DNA of 24,144 nt from Actinomycetota bacterium (lineage in GTDB: Bacteria > Actinomycetota > UBA4738), in assembly GCA_005888465.1 (NCBI GenBank), contig VAYJ01000054.1:1-24144 (forward strand), read 5' to 3'. Both the position numbers and the translations under genes were made by a program. The notes under the pieces were generated by a model. The model was not told the origin of the DNA. It ran no database searches and worked only from the letters and a program-made list of their open reading frames with translations. The first letter of the stretch is position 1, and the number at the start of each line of letters is the position of its first letter. Shown piece after piece: positions 1-7,695 of the stretch.

Positions 1-489
1 CAGGTGCACGATGTCCACCACGCTCTGCGGCACGAGGAGCAACATGGGGTCCAGATAGTCGCTCCCGACCTTCGCACCGAAGTGCAGATGTGGTGGCATG
101 ACCCCGGGGTGCCCCCAGCCGGTCGCGCCGATCGGCGAGCCCGTCGTCACGACGTCGCCTTTCTTCACCGCGATCGAGGAGAGCCACGAATACGTCGTGC
201 GAACCCCATCAGGGTGGTCGATGGAGATGAAGAGCGACCCCGCGACCGAACCGGCGAACGCGACCGTCCCGTCGAGCGGCGCCGCGATGACGGTGCCGTA
301 GGGAACGGCGATGTCGATCCCTCGGTGTCCCGAGGCGTAAGGGTTTGGCGGCGGTTCGAAGCCTCGGATGACGGGCCCCTGGACGGGCCACGCGTAGGTG
401 CCATAGGCGGGCTGGCCCGGGGCAAGGAATCCTGCAACGAGTCGAAGCGCGACCAGCGTCGCGGCGAGCATCGATGTTGGCGTCACCAT
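1..489 (-). CDS. Secreted M23 family metallopeptidase (partial, C-terminus off the left edge)
   Basis: Translating the minus strand from an ATG at 489 gives 163 codons that stay open to the edge of the window. The N-terminus looks like a signal peptide: an alanine/leucine/valine-rich stretch over about residues 7-22, followed by APGQPAYG. The rest is an M23 (LytM/peptidoglycan endopeptidase) domain. It has the first zinc-ligand motif GHRGID, the mid-domain pattern APLDGTVAFAG, the segment KKGDVVTTGSPIG, and the terminal zinc-binding HLH in PPHLHFGAK. M23 enzymes cut peptidoglycan cross-bridges outside the membrane, or act as regulators when ligands are lost; here the visible ligands are present. 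A GGGAGG sits only 1 nt before the ATG, so the adjacent GTG (486) is an alternative start. The gene lies downstream of whiG after 97 nt, a position that in actinobacteria usually precedes rpsB. Family is confident; substrate is unknown. Confidence 0.9.
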   Translation of the reverse strand, partial: MVTPTSMLAATLVALRLVAGFLAPGQPAYGTYAWPVQGPVIRGFEPPPNPYASGHRGIDIAVPYGTVIAAPLDGTVAFAGSVAGSLFISIDHPDGVRTTYSWLSSIAVKKGDVVTTGSPIGATGWGHPGVMPPHLHFGAKVGSDYLDPMLLLVPQSVVDIVHL

Positions 490-586
490 GCCTCCCGACG
501 CCCGGAGATCAGCCCCTTCAGGGTAGGCGTGGTCGGGACGACGCGACCATGACGTTCGTCACAGAAGCGCGATCTTCAGTGCGAGA

Positions 587-1396
587 TCACTCGGCGTCGT
601 GCTCGCGCAGCAGGTTGCGGAGCTGACCGACCGCCTTCGTGTGGATCTGGCAGACGCGCGACTCGGTGACGCCCAGCACATCCCCGATCTCCGCGAGCGT
701 CAGACCCTCGAAGTAGTAGAGCGTGATGACGAACTTCTCGCGTTCGGAAAGCGAGTTGATCGACATCGCGAGCATCATGCGCATCTCGCTCCCCTCGAGC
801 CCCGAGGTGGGGTCTGGCGAGCCCATGTCGGCGAGGGTGTCCAGGAGCGACAGGCTCTCGCCTCGATCGGCCCCGGTGGCCACGACCTCTTCGAGCGCGG
901 CGACCGTGACGAAGGAGATCTGCGTCAGGATCTCGTGCAGCTCCGGCAGGCTCACGCCGAGGTGCGCCGCGATCTCCGCGTCAGACGGCGCGCGCTTCAG
1001 GTTCGCCTCCAGCTCGGCGTAGGCCTTCTCGACCTCGCGCGCCTTGAACCGCACCGACCGGGGCACCCAGTCGAGCGAGCGCAGCTCGTCGATGATCGCC
1101 CCGCGGATGCGTGGGATCGCGTAGGTCTCGAACTTGATCTCGCGGGCGAGGTCGAACTTGTTGATCGCGTCCATGAGCCCGAACATGCCGTACTGGACGA
1201 GGTCAGCCTGCTCCACGCTCGAAGGAAGCCCGGTCGCCACACGGCTCGCCACGTACTTCACGAGCGGCGAGTAGTGGACGATGAGCTGCTCCCGGGCGGG
1301 CCCGGACCCGGTGGCCTTGAACGTGCTCCACAGCTCCCCGATCGAGAGCCTTGCGGCGGAGTGCGGATCGTCGGCGGCGACTTGGCGTGTCGGCAT
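587..1396 (-). CDS. whiG: RNA polymerase sigma factor, WhiG/FliA family
   Basis: This is a 269-residue sigma-70 group 3 factor. Region 2 (about residues 38-110) contains VEQADLVQYGMFGLMDAI and the core-binding/-10 recognition helix ending in IRGAIIDELRSLDWVPRS, which is characteristic of the FliA/WhiG/SigB branch. Region 3 follows (about 115-190). Region 4 (about 205-262) has LSEREKFVITLYYFEGLTLAEIG and the helix-turn-helix VTESRVCQIHTKA. There is no region 1.1, as expected for this group. In Streptomyces WhiG directs sporulation genes; in motile bacteria FliA directs late flagellar genes. No flagellar gene is visible here, and the genomic position matches actinobacterial whiG, so I prefer that name. 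The ATG at 1396 overlaps the xerC stop, suggesting translational coupling. The actual regulon cannot be inferred from this window. Confidence 0.9.
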   Translation of the reverse strand: MPTRQVAADDPHSAARLSIGELWSTFKATGSGPAREQLIVHYSPLVKYVASRVATGLPSSVEQADLVQYGMFGLMDAINKFDLAREIKFETYAIPRIRGAIIDELRSLDWVPRSVRFKAREVEKAYAELEANLKRAPSDAEIAAHLGVSLPELHEILTQISFVTVAALEEVVATGADRGESLSLLDTLADMGSPDPTSGLEGSEMRMMLAMSINSLSEREKFVITLYYFEGLTLAEIGDVLGVTESRVCQIHTKAVGQLRNLLREHDAE

Positions 1397-2388
1397 CAGG
1401 CCCTCGGGTGGCTTCGGCGGTACGCATCGAACAGCCTACCCCGCGAGACGTGCGTGTACCGCTGCGTGGTCGCGAGGCTCGCGTGCCCCAGGAGCTCCTG
1501 AACGGACCGGATGTCGGCGCCTCCCTCAAGCAGGTGGGTCGCGAACGAGTGCCGCAGCGTGTGCGGGCTCACCGTCCGTCCCTGCATGGTAGCGCGGGCG
1601 TAGCGCTCGACCATCGCCCGAGCGTCCCGCGGCGTCATCCGGTGCCGGCGACGGTTGAGGAAGATCGCCTCGGTCGGTGCCTGCGCGGGAGCGAGCAACA
1701 CCTGCCGTCCGCGCTCCAGGTAGGTCTCCAGGGCCTCCGCGGCGTAGTCGCCGATGGGGACGACCCGCTCCTTGCCGCCCTTGCCCAGGACCCGGAGGCG
1801 CCGCCCATCGAGGTCGACGTCACCCAGGTCCAGCGCGCACAGTTCGGCCACGCGGATCCCTGATCCGTAGAGGAGCTCGAGAGCCGCCCGATCGCGGAGC
1901 CCGACCGCATCGGTGGGAGGCGGGGCGGTGGCGAGCGCTTCGGCCTCGGACGCCTTGAGGACCGATGGCAGCCGCGAGGCGCCAGCCGGATGCGCGAGGA
2001 CCGCGGCCGGATCAGCTTCGATCAGGCCGCGACGCAACGCCCAGGCGAAGAAGGTCCGCGCGGCGGCCGCCTTTCGGCCGACCGTCGTCCTCGCATAGCC
2101 GAGCGTAGCGAGCTGCGCCAGCCAGCGTCTCAGACCGGCGTGGGTGATGGCCAGGAGGTCCACGCCCCCGCGTCCTTGGAATCGGGCCAGCCCACCGAGA
2201 TCGCCGCGGTACGCCTCGACCGTGTTCGGCGAGAGGTGCCGCTCGAATCGCAGGTGGTCGAGGAACGCCTCGATGATCCGCTCGTCGGCTGGCTGCGCGC
2301 CCGTGGGGTCGGGGGAAGCGGAGACCGTAGGGATCCTCCTGGTGGTCTGGGGCGACCCGACTTGTAGCACACGCAGGGGCGCCGTCAA
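1396..2388 (-). CDS. xerC: Tyrosine recombinase XerC-like
   Basis: A tyrosine site-specific recombinase that, with a partner, resolves chromosome dimers at dif near the division septum. The N-terminal SAM-like core-binding domain (about residues 36-125) contains HLSPNTVEAYRGDL. The catalytic domain has the complete active site: R179 in YGSGIRVAEL, K203 in LGKGGKERVVP, H276 and R279 in SPHTLRHSFATHL, H302 in LLGHASLATT and nucleophile Y311 in QRYTHV. The length of 330 aa is slightly long because the TTG start at 2388 adds about 30 residues of low-complexity leader; a GTG a few codons in is a plausible alternative. The TTG overlaps the dprA stop (TTGA). XerC rather than XerD is inferred from the dprA-xerC-whiG context; sequence alone does not separate them firmly. 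Confidence 0.88.
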   Translation of the reverse strand: MTAPLRVLQVGSPQTTRRIPTVSASPDPTGAQPADERIIEAFLDHLRFERHLSPNTVEAYRGDLGGLARFQGRGGVDLLAITHAGLRRWLAQLATLGYARTTVGRKAAAARTFFAWALRRGLIEADPAAVLAHPAGASRLPSVLKASEAEALATAPPPTDAVGLRDRAALELLYGSGIRVAELCALDLGDVDLDGRRLRVLGKGGKERVVPIGDYAAEALETYLERGRQVLLAPAQAPTEAIFLNRRRHRMTPRDARAMVERYARATMQGRTVSPHTLRHSFATHLLEGGADIRSVQELLGHASLATTQRYTHVSRGRLFDAYRRSHPRA

Positions 2389-3572
2389 CCATCGTCGTCG
2401 CCGACGCGGCGTTCGTAGCGCCCGCCCACCGAGCGCACCAGACCGCGCACCTCGAGCTCGAGGAGGGCCGCGAGCGCCGCGCTGAGCGAGATACGGATCG
2501 CCTCCGCGAGCGCGTCCGGCGTGGTCGGTGCCCGCAGCCCGTCCCAGGCCTGCCGCGCGGCCTCGGAGACGCCGTCGGGAGGCGCCGTGCCGTCGCGCAA
2601 CCCAACCTGGGCAAGCTCAAGGTCCTGGAGGAGATCGTCCGGACCGCGGATCAACGTCGCCCCCTCCCGGATGAGCTCGAGAGGAACCTGGGAGAGCGGG
2701 CTCCAGACCGGACCTGGGACGCCGAACACCTCGCGCCCGAGGTCCAGTGCATGATCCGCCGTGATCATCGAGCCGCTGCCGGCCGCACCCTCGACGACGA
2801 CCACGCACCGCGAGAGCCCCGCCACGATCCGGTTGCGCGCGGGGAAACGGAACGGCTCGGCTCGTATCCCCGGTGGGTACTCGCTCACGACCGCGCCCGA
2901 GGTCGCCACGTCGTCGATCAGCTCCCGATTCGACGCGGGATAGACGAGGTCGATGCCGCACCCGAGCACGCACACGCTCCGCCCCCCGCCCGCGAGGGCG
3001 CCCCGATGCGCGGCCGAATCGATACCCCGCGCGCCGCCGCTCACCACGCCGACACCCGCGCGGGCGAGCGCGAGCCCGAGGCCCGTCGCCACGTCGCATC
3101 CTGACTCCGAGCAGTTCCTGGCCCCGACGATCGCCACTCGCGGGGTGAGCGACGCGAGCGACCGGCCGCGAACGAACAGGACCGCGGGGGGATCGAAGAG
3201 GTCGAGAAGGCTCTCCGGGTATTCCGGGTCGCCGATGGCCACCATGCGCGCATCGGCCGCACGAAGCGCCGACCGGACCAGCTCGGGGTCGGTCGCGACG
3301 GCTCGCTCGCGATCGCCCGCGCTCCCGCTTCGTCCTCGCCGAACGGCGGCGAGGCAGGCGGCCGCCGTCGGGTGCTCGACGGCGAGCTCGAGGAGCTTCC
3401 GGGCGGTCAGGGTCGCGAGCCCGGACAGGATCAGCAAGGCCTCTCGATCGGCAGAGGAGGACGCGAACCCGTGGGGCCAGCTCGGCAGGGACTCGGGCCT
3501 GGGCGTCCGCGGCGCGGGTGCCTCGCGGGCGAGATCGGCGGGCCGGCGCACGAGCTCAGCCCACCCCGGCAC
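2385..3572 (-). CDS. dprA: DNA processing protein DprA (Smf)
   Basis: DprA binds incoming single-stranded DNA during natural transformation and loads RecA. This 395-aa protein has an N-terminal helical region (ALLILSGLATLTARKLLEL, about residues 45-65), then the Rossmann-like DprA domain. Key motifs are VAIVGARNCSESG (147-158), SGGARGIDSAAHRGAL (178-193), VCVLGCGIDLVYP, and FPARNRIVAGLS with the basic ssDNA-binding patch. A winged-helix C-terminal domain follows the acidic linker at about residues 310-340. The GTG start at 3572 lies 17 nt inside the end of comM; GTG codons slightly downstream are possible starts. It sits in the usual comM-dprA pair. Presence of dprA and comM suggests a recombination or transformation role, but no uptake machinery is visible here. 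Confidence 0.95.
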   Translation of the reverse strand: MPGWAELVRRPADLAREAPAPRTPRPESLPSWPHGFASSSADREALLILSGLATLTARKLLELAVEHPTAAACLAAVRRGRSGSAGDRERAVATDPELVRSALRAADARMVAIGDPEYPESLLDLFDPPAVLFVRGRSLASLTPRVAIVGARNCSESGCDVATGLGLALARAGVGVVSGGARGIDSAAHRGALAGGGRSVCVLGCGIDLVYPASNRELIDDVATSGAVVSEYPPGIRAEPFRFPARNRIVAGLSRCVVVVEGAAGSGSMITADHALDLGREVFGVPGPVWSPLSQVPLELIREGATLIRGPDDLLQDLELAQVGLRDGTAPPDGVSEAARQAWDGLRAPTTPDALAEAIRISLSAALAALLELEVRGLVRSVGGRYERRVGDDDG

Positions 3573-5112
3573 CGATCACCGTCGGCGGCTCCTGGTGGCT
3601 CGGGGCTCGAAACACGAGCGCCTCGGAGACGTGCTGGCGTTCGACGCTCGCAGCGCCCTCGAGGTCCGCGAGCGTCCGTGCCACCTTCAGGGCACGATCG
3701 AATCCACGGCCGGAGAGGGCGAGCGCCTCGACGGCGTCGGCCAGGGACGTTCGGGCGGCGTCGGTGAGCCCGGCGTGGCGCCTGGCGTAGGGGCCGGACA
3801 TCTGCGCGTTGCACGTCCATGGGGTTCCCTCCAGGCGGGCGCGCTGCCGCTCCCGGGCGGCCTCGACCCGGCCCCGGATGTCGGCCGAACGCTCGCCCGC
3901 GGTCGATCCCAGCAATTCGCCGCGCGTGAGCCGCGGGACCGTGAGGGCGATGTCCACCCGGTCGCGGAGCGGGCCGGAGAGGCGCTGCCGATACCCCTGG
4001 ACGCGGTGCGGAGGACACCCGCACGTCCGGCGAGGGTCGCCGTCGAATCCACAGGGACACGGGTTCGACGCGGCCATGAGCGTGAAGCTGGCCGGGAACT
4101 CGACCGATCCCAAGGCTCGCGTCACGACGACCCGGCCGTCCTCGAGCGGCTGGCGAAGGCCCTCGAGCGCGTCGCGGCGGAACTCGCTCACCTCGTCCAG
4201 GAACAGCACACCGTGGTGGGCGAGGCTCGCCTCCCCCGGCCGCAGGAACCCCGATCCGCCGCCGAGGAGCCCGGCCGCCGAGATGGTGTGGTGCGGCGCG
4301 CGAAACGGCCGGTCGCGGACGAGCCGGCCCTCGGTGAGCAGGCCCGCCACCGAGTGCAGCCGGGTCACTTCGAGCGCCTCGGCACGCGTCAGTGCGGGCA
4401 GGATCGTCGGGAGGCGGCGCGCGAGCATCGTCTTGCCGGCCCCCGGCGGGCCGATGAGGAGCGCATTGTGTCCGCCCGCCGCCGCGACCTCGAGGGCGCG
4501 TCGGCCCATGCCCTGCCCACGCACGTCCGCGAAGTCGAGCTCGGCGGCCCCGTCTACCCGCTCCTCCTGGGTCCGCTCCGACGGGATGCCTTCGGGGCGC
4601 CATGAGCCCCGAAGGAACCCCACCACCTCCGCGAGCGTAGGCGCGCCGATCACTTCGAGCCCGTCGACGAGGGAGGCCTCGGCCGCGTTCGCCAGGGGCA
4701 CGACGACACCGGCGAGCCCGGCCGCAGCGGCGGCGATCGCGACGGCCAGGATCCCCGGGGTCGGCACGAGCTCGCCCTTCAGGGACAGCTCGCCGGCGAA
4801 CACGTAGGACGAGAGATGGGTGCCCGGGACCTGGGCGGACGCGGCGAGCACGCCCATCGCGATGGGAAGATCGAAGCCGGGACCCTCCTTCCGGGCGCCG
4901 GCGGGCGACAGGTTGATGACGACGCGGCGAAGGGGCCACGTGAATCCGGCGCTCTCTACGGCCGGGCGCACGCGCTCGCGCGCGTCCTGGATGCCGGCTC
5001 CCGGCAGCCCGGCCACCGTGAGCGACGGGAGGCCCCGACCCACGTGTGCCTCGACCCGGATCAAGTGTCCCTGGACGCCGACCACCGCCACCCCGAGGAC
5101 CCGGCCGTACAT
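3556..5112 (-). CDS. comM: YifB/ComM family Mg-chelatase-like AAA+ ATPase
   Basis: A 518-residue AAA+ protein of the YifB/ComM family; in Vibrio, ComM is a helicase that promotes branch migration during transformation. The N-terminal Lon-protease-like domain contains INLSPAGARKEGPGFDLPIA (about 67-86). The AAA+ module has Walker A GPPGAGKT (221-228), the motif RAPHHTISAAGLLGGG, and Walker B VLFLDE (302-307). The paired-cysteine segment NPCPCGFDGDPRRTCGCP is the family's putative metal-binding loop. A C-terminal helical Mg-chelatase domain contains RGFDRALKVARTLADLEG. Length and domain order are normal. The start at 5112 lies 6 nt after the yraN stop, and the 3' end overlaps dprA by 17 nt, so the three genes are probably co-transcribed. 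Confidence 0.95.
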   Translation of the reverse strand: MYGRVLGVAVVGVQGHLIRVEAHVGRGLPSLTVAGLPGAGIQDARERVRPAVESAGFTWPLRRVVINLSPAGARKEGPGFDLPIAMGVLAASAQVPGTHLSSYVFAGELSLKGELVPTPGILAVAIAAAAAGLAGVVVPLANAAEASLVDGLEVIGAPTLAEVVGFLRGSWRPEGIPSERTQEERVDGAAELDFADVRGQGMGRRALEVAAAGGHNALLIGPPGAGKTMLARRLPTILPALTRAEALEVTRLHSVAGLLTEGRLVRDRPFRAPHHTISAAGLLGGGSGFLRPGEASLAHHGVLFLDEVSEFRRDALEGLRQPLEDGRVVVTRALGSVEFPASFTLMAASNPCPCGFDGDPRRTCGCPPHRVQGYRQRLSGPLRDRVDIALTVPRLTRGELLGSTAGERSADIRGRVEAARERQRARLEGTPWTCNAQMSGPYARRHAGLTDAARTSLADAVEALALSGRGFDRALKVARTLADLEGAASVERQHVSEALVFRAPSHQEPPTVIGAGVG

Positions 5113-5118
5113 GGGACC

Positions 5119-5481
5119 TCAGAACGCTTCCTCGAAGAGCTCGACGGCGGGACGGCCGGCGGCGTCCATCCGAACGCTCGCCACGTCGAAGCGGACGGCA
5201 TCGTGGTCGACGGTGACACTCGCGAGGAACGCCTGTGCGAGCAGCCGAAGCTTCCGCTGCTTGCGGGGGCCCACGGCCTCGAACGGTCCCCCGAGGTCGA
5301 AGCCCCGCCGCGCCTTCACCTCGCAGACGACGACCAGCCCGTCCCGGCGAAGGACGAGGTCGATCTCCCCCAGCGGGCACCGCCAGTTTTGCGCGACCAG
5401 CTCGAAGCCGCGCGCGCGATAGGTCGCGAGCGCCGCCTCCTCACCGGCGCTGCCGAGCTCCAGATGCCGGGCCCCCGTCAT
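5119..5481 (-). CDS. yraN: UPF0102 family protein YraN (nuclease-fold)
   Basis: A 120-residue YraN/UPF0102 protein. Family-typical pieces are GEEAALATYRARGFELVAQN (about 13-32), the core CPLGEIDLVLRRDG and VVCEVKARRG. The spaced E39, D41, E54 and K56 match the D-ExK arrangement of restriction-endonuclease-like folds, so a Holliday-junction-resolvase-like nuclease role has been proposed for the family; activity is not established by the sequence. The length is normal for the family. It lies between DUF2469 (33 nt upstream) and comM (6 nt downstream), as in other actinobacteria. Confidence 0.92.
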   Translation of the reverse strand: MTGARHLELGSAGEEAALATYRARGFELVAQNWRCPLGEIDLVLRRDGLVVVCEVKARRGFDLGGPFEAVGPRKQRKLRLLAQAFLASVTVDHDAVRFDVASVRMDAAGRPAVELFEEAF

Positions 5482-5514
5482 GCTCGGGGAGTATGAGAGG
5501 ACCCACCGACATCC

Positions 5515-5847
5515 CTACTTCGAGAGCGGCCCCTCCGTGGATGCGTCCTCCGGCGCGAGCTCCTTGTGCGACAGCTCCTCGATGTTGACGTCGCGCCGCG
5601 TGAGCACCCGCACGCGGCTCACGAACCGTGCCGGGCGATACATGTCCCACACCCACGCGTCGGTGAGCTCGAGCTCGAACCACACACCGCCCGGCGACTC
5701 GTGGCGCGTCACCTCCACGCCGTTCGCGAGGTAGAAGCGGCGCTCGGTCTCCACGACCCGCGAGAACATGGGAAGGACGTCCCGGTACTCCTTCCAGAGC
5801 CGGATCTCCATGTCGTCCTCGAAGCGCTCGATGTCCTCGTCGCTCAC
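5515..5847 (-). CDS. DUF2469 protein (actinobacterial signature protein)
   Basis: A 110-residue protein of the DUF2469 family. Recognisable segments are ERFEDDMEIRLWKEYRDVLP near the N-terminus, VVETERRFYLANGVEV, and the highly conserved DAWVWDMYRPARFVSRVRV, followed by RDVNIEEL. The family is essentially restricted to Actinobacteria and its function is unknown; this is the strongest single taxonomic marker in the window. No signal peptide, membrane segment or cysteine motif is visible. The GTG start at 5847 overlaps the rnhB stop in a GTGA tetranucleotide, so the two genes are translationally coupled. Confidence 0.93.
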   Translation of the reverse strand: MSDEDIERFEDDMEIRLWKEYRDVLPMFSRVVETERRFYLANGVEVTRHESPGGVWFELELTDAWVWDMYRPARFVSRVRVLTRRDVNIEELSHKELAPEDASTEGPLSK

Positions 5848-6530
5848 GTCACAGCCCCTTCCGCTTCCTCGGCAACCGCCTTGCGGTACAGGCGTTCGTA
5901 CGTGGCCCGGTCCTCGAGGTACAGCGTCATCCCCTTGAAGGACATCCGATGGATGGGGCAGGGTCCGTGCTCCGCGATGGCGGCCCGGTGCGCGGGCGTC
6001 CCGTATCCGCGATGGTGGTCGAACCCATACTGCGGGAAGCGCCGGTGATAGCGATCCATCATCCGGTCCCTGGTTACCTTCGCGATCACCGACGCGGCCG
6101 CGACCGAGGCGGTCACGACGTCACCTTTCTTGATCGCGAGGTTGGGGACCGCCACGCGGCCGAGGTGGAAGCCGTCCCAGAGCACGAAGTCGGGCCGGGT
6201 CTCGAGGCCCTTCACCGCGGCGCGAAGGAGCGCCAGGTTGGAGACGTGCAGTCCGCGGTGGTCGATCCGCCGAGGCAGCGCCTTGACCACCGAGACGCAG
6301 ACCGCCCCATCGCGGATCCGGTCGAACCACTGATCCCGCTCGCGCGCGGTGAGCAGCTTGGAGTCCGTGAGGCCCTTGATGTCGAAGGACTCGGGCAGGA
6401 TCACGGCGGCCGCCACGAGCGGGCCGGCGAGCGCGCCCCGGCCTGCCTCGTCGGCGCCCGCGATCAGGCGGAAGCCCTCCGCGCGCAGGCGGCGTTCGTA
6501 GAACTCGACGAGCTTGGGCCCGCTCTTCAG
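5844..6530 (-). CDS. rnhB: Ribonuclease HII, probable CTG start
   Basis: RNase HII nicks DNA 5' to embedded ribonucleotides and removes RNA from RNA-DNA hybrids. The catalytic core is intact: AGADEAGRGALAGPL (metal ligands D and E), LTDSKLL (D), and ASVIAKVTRDRMM (D), then YGFDHHRGYGTPAHRAA. The first GTG in frame (6416) would cut off the essential DEAGRG motif, so the true start must be upstream. The frame is open back into lepB but contains no ATG, GTG or TTG there. A CTG at 6530, preceded by GGAGG with 8-nt spacing, gives a 228-residue protein beginning LKSGPKLVEFYERRLRAEGF, a normal length. An alternative is a one-base sequencing loss near the out-of-frame ATG at 6538. Family certain; start codon inferred. 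Confidence 0.9.
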   Translation of the reverse strand: MKSGPKLVEFYERRLRAEGFRLIAGADEAGRGALAGPLVAAAVILPESFDIKGLTDSKLLTARERDQWFDRIRDGAVCVSVVKALPRRIDHRGLHVSNLALLRAAVKGLETRPDFVLWDGFHLGRVAVPNLAIKKGDVVTASVAAASVIAKVTRDRMMDRYHRRFPQYGFDHHRGYGTPAHRAAIAEHGPCPIHRMSFKGMTLYLEDRATYERLYRKAVAEEAEGAVT

Positions 6531-6538
6531 TCGGCCAT

Positions 6539-6543
6539 CCTCC
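6539..6543 (-). promoter_or_regulatory. Strong Shine-Dalgarno before the rnhB CTG
   Basis: GGAGG on the minus strand, followed by 8 nt and then CTG (6530-6528). This spacing is near-ideal and supports initiation at the CTG. The ATG at 6538 directly abuts this SD, encodes only M-A-D before a stop, and is too close to be used. Confidence 0.5.
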
Positions 6544-6558
6544 GGTTCGCCGACCAGC

Positions 6559-7287
6559 TTAGAGCCCGTGGAGCAGATGGATCCGTGAGGGGGGCCAGAT
6601 CGTGATGAACGCCCTGCCGATCACCTTGTCGTACGGGATCAGCCCCAGCTGGAAGCGCGAGTCGTTCGAGTCGTCCCGGTTGTCGCCCATGACGAACAGG
6701 CTGTCGGGCCTGATCGTGGTTGGCCCGTATTCACAATTGTTGAAGGTGAGGCCTTTCAGGTAGGGCTCGGAGAGGGGTTGCCCATTGATGTAGACGACGC
6801 ATCGGTGCATCTCCACCACCTCCCCAGGGAGCCCAATCACCCGTTTGATGAAGTCCTTGTCGGGCGAGGTGCTCACACCCAGCCCCTCCGTCAGCCAGTG
6901 CAGGAACGCCGACAGTGGGTTGCGGTGCGTCTCGACGGTGGGATGCGGATCGGAGAACACGATGATGTCGCCGCGGCGCGGCGGATGCAGGTGATAGACG
7001 ACCTTGTTCACGAGGACCCGGTCCCCGATGTTGAGCGTGTGCTCCATCGACTCCGACGGGATGTAGAAGGCCTGGACGAGGAAGGTCTTGATGAGGAGCG
7101 CCAGCAGGAACGCGATGAGGAGCAGGACCGGCAGCTCTCCCAGGAAGGCGACCGCTCCTTTCTTTCGCTTCTTGTCGGGCCCCGGCTTCGTGGTCGTGGC
7201 CGTCGGCGCGGGCGCGGGCGGGTCGGCGACGGGTTCGGCGTCGATTGCCTGGCTGGGCCCTTCGAGCGGCTCCTCAGGACCCGCCAC
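6559..7287 (-). CDS. lepB: Signal peptidase I
   Basis: A 242-residue type I signal peptidase, which cleaves signal peptides of Sec/Tat-exported proteins at the outer face of the membrane. A proline/alanine-rich cytoplasmic leader (about 1-45, ending in the basic KKRKKG) precedes one transmembrane helix (about 49-70, LPVLLLIAFLLALLIKTFLV). The catalytic serine is S80 in YIPSESM, the general base is K148 in DFIKRVIGLPG, and the C-terminal box MGDNRDDSNDSR is intact. The C-terminus ends close to the domain end. The GTG start at 7287 follows the rplS stop by only 3 nt, suggesting coupling to ribosomal-protein expression; the rplS-lepB-rnhB order is standard in actinobacteria. Confidence 0.96.
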   Translation of the reverse strand: MAGPEEPLEGPSQAIDAEPVADPPAPAPTATTTKPGPDKKRKKGAVAFLGELPVLLLIAFLLALLIKTFLVQAFYIPSESMEHTLNIGDRVLVNKVVYHLHPPRRGDIIVFSDPHPTVETHRNPLSAFLHWLTEGLGVSTSPDKDFIKRVIGLPGEVVEMHRCVVYINGQPLSEPYLKGLTFNNCEYGPTTIRPDSLFVMGDNRDDSNDSRFQLGLIPYDKVIGRAFITIWPPSRIHLLHGL

Positions 7288-7290
7288 GGC

Positions 7291-7695
7291 TCAGCCCTGC
7301 TCCGATGCTGCTCCCTCGTCGGCTGCGGGCGCCTGATCCCGGGCCGAGGTGGTCTCCCGACGCTCGCGGATGCGGGCTCGCTTGCCGCGGCGCTCGCGCA
7401 GGTAATAGAGCTTCGCCCGCCGAACCCGGCCCTTCGTGACGACCTCGACCTTCGCGACGGTCGGCGAGTGCAGCGGGAAGGTCCGCTCGACGCCGACGCC
7501 GAAGGACATCTTGCGCACGGTGAACGTCTCGCGTAGCCCCCCACCCTGACGACGCATCACGACGCCCTGGAAGATCTGGATGCGCTCCCGGCCAGCCTCG
7601 GCGACCCGCACGTGCACGCGCAGGGCGTCGCCCGGACGAAGGTCGGGCATGTCCTCGCGCAGGCGAGGTCGTTCGACGAGATCGGTCTTGTTCAT
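7291..7695 (-). CDS. rplS: 50S ribosomal protein L19 (intact copy)
   Basis: A 134-residue L19, which sits at the 30S-50S interface. Typical segments are RPGDALRVHVRVAEAGRER, IQIFQGVVMRRQGGG, FTVRKMSFGVGVERTFPLHS and VRRAKLYYLRERRGKRARI, followed by a short acidic C-terminal tail. The gene is complete. However, its first 36 codons and upstream region are one arm of a tandem duplication (7588-8013 versus 8011-8495). In the intact gene residue 19 is Leu (DMPDLRPGD), whereas the truncated copy has Phe there, the residue I regard as typical of L19. The intact gene also lies directly behind a truncated trmD fragment and lacks the upstream 59-nt segment with a promoter-like element. No strong Shine-Dalgarno is obvious before the ATG at 7695. 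Confidence 0.96.
   Translation of the reverse strand: MNKTDLVERPRLREDMPDLRPGDALRVHVRVAEAGRERIQIFQGVVMRRQGGGLRETFTVRKMSFGVGVERTFPLHSPTVAKVEVVTKGRVRRAKLYYLRERRGKRARIRERRETTSARDQAPAADEGAASEQG

Noticed and set aside
530..549. Hairpin (6-bp stem, 8-nt loop) after whiG as a possible terminator
   Set aside because: The stem is short and not followed by a T-rich tract; it could equally be chance in GC-rich DNA.
2953..4605. Plus-strand open frame of 550 codons opposite dprA and comM
   Set aside because: Shadow of the dprA/comM coding frames; composition (Arg, Pro, Ser, Ala, Gly) and lack of motifs indicate GC-driven openness.
3431..5380. Minus-strand open frame of 649 codons overlapping comM and yraN
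   Set aside because: Same strand but another frame; Arg/Gly/Pro-rich without motifs, whereas the comM and yraN frames carry full domains.
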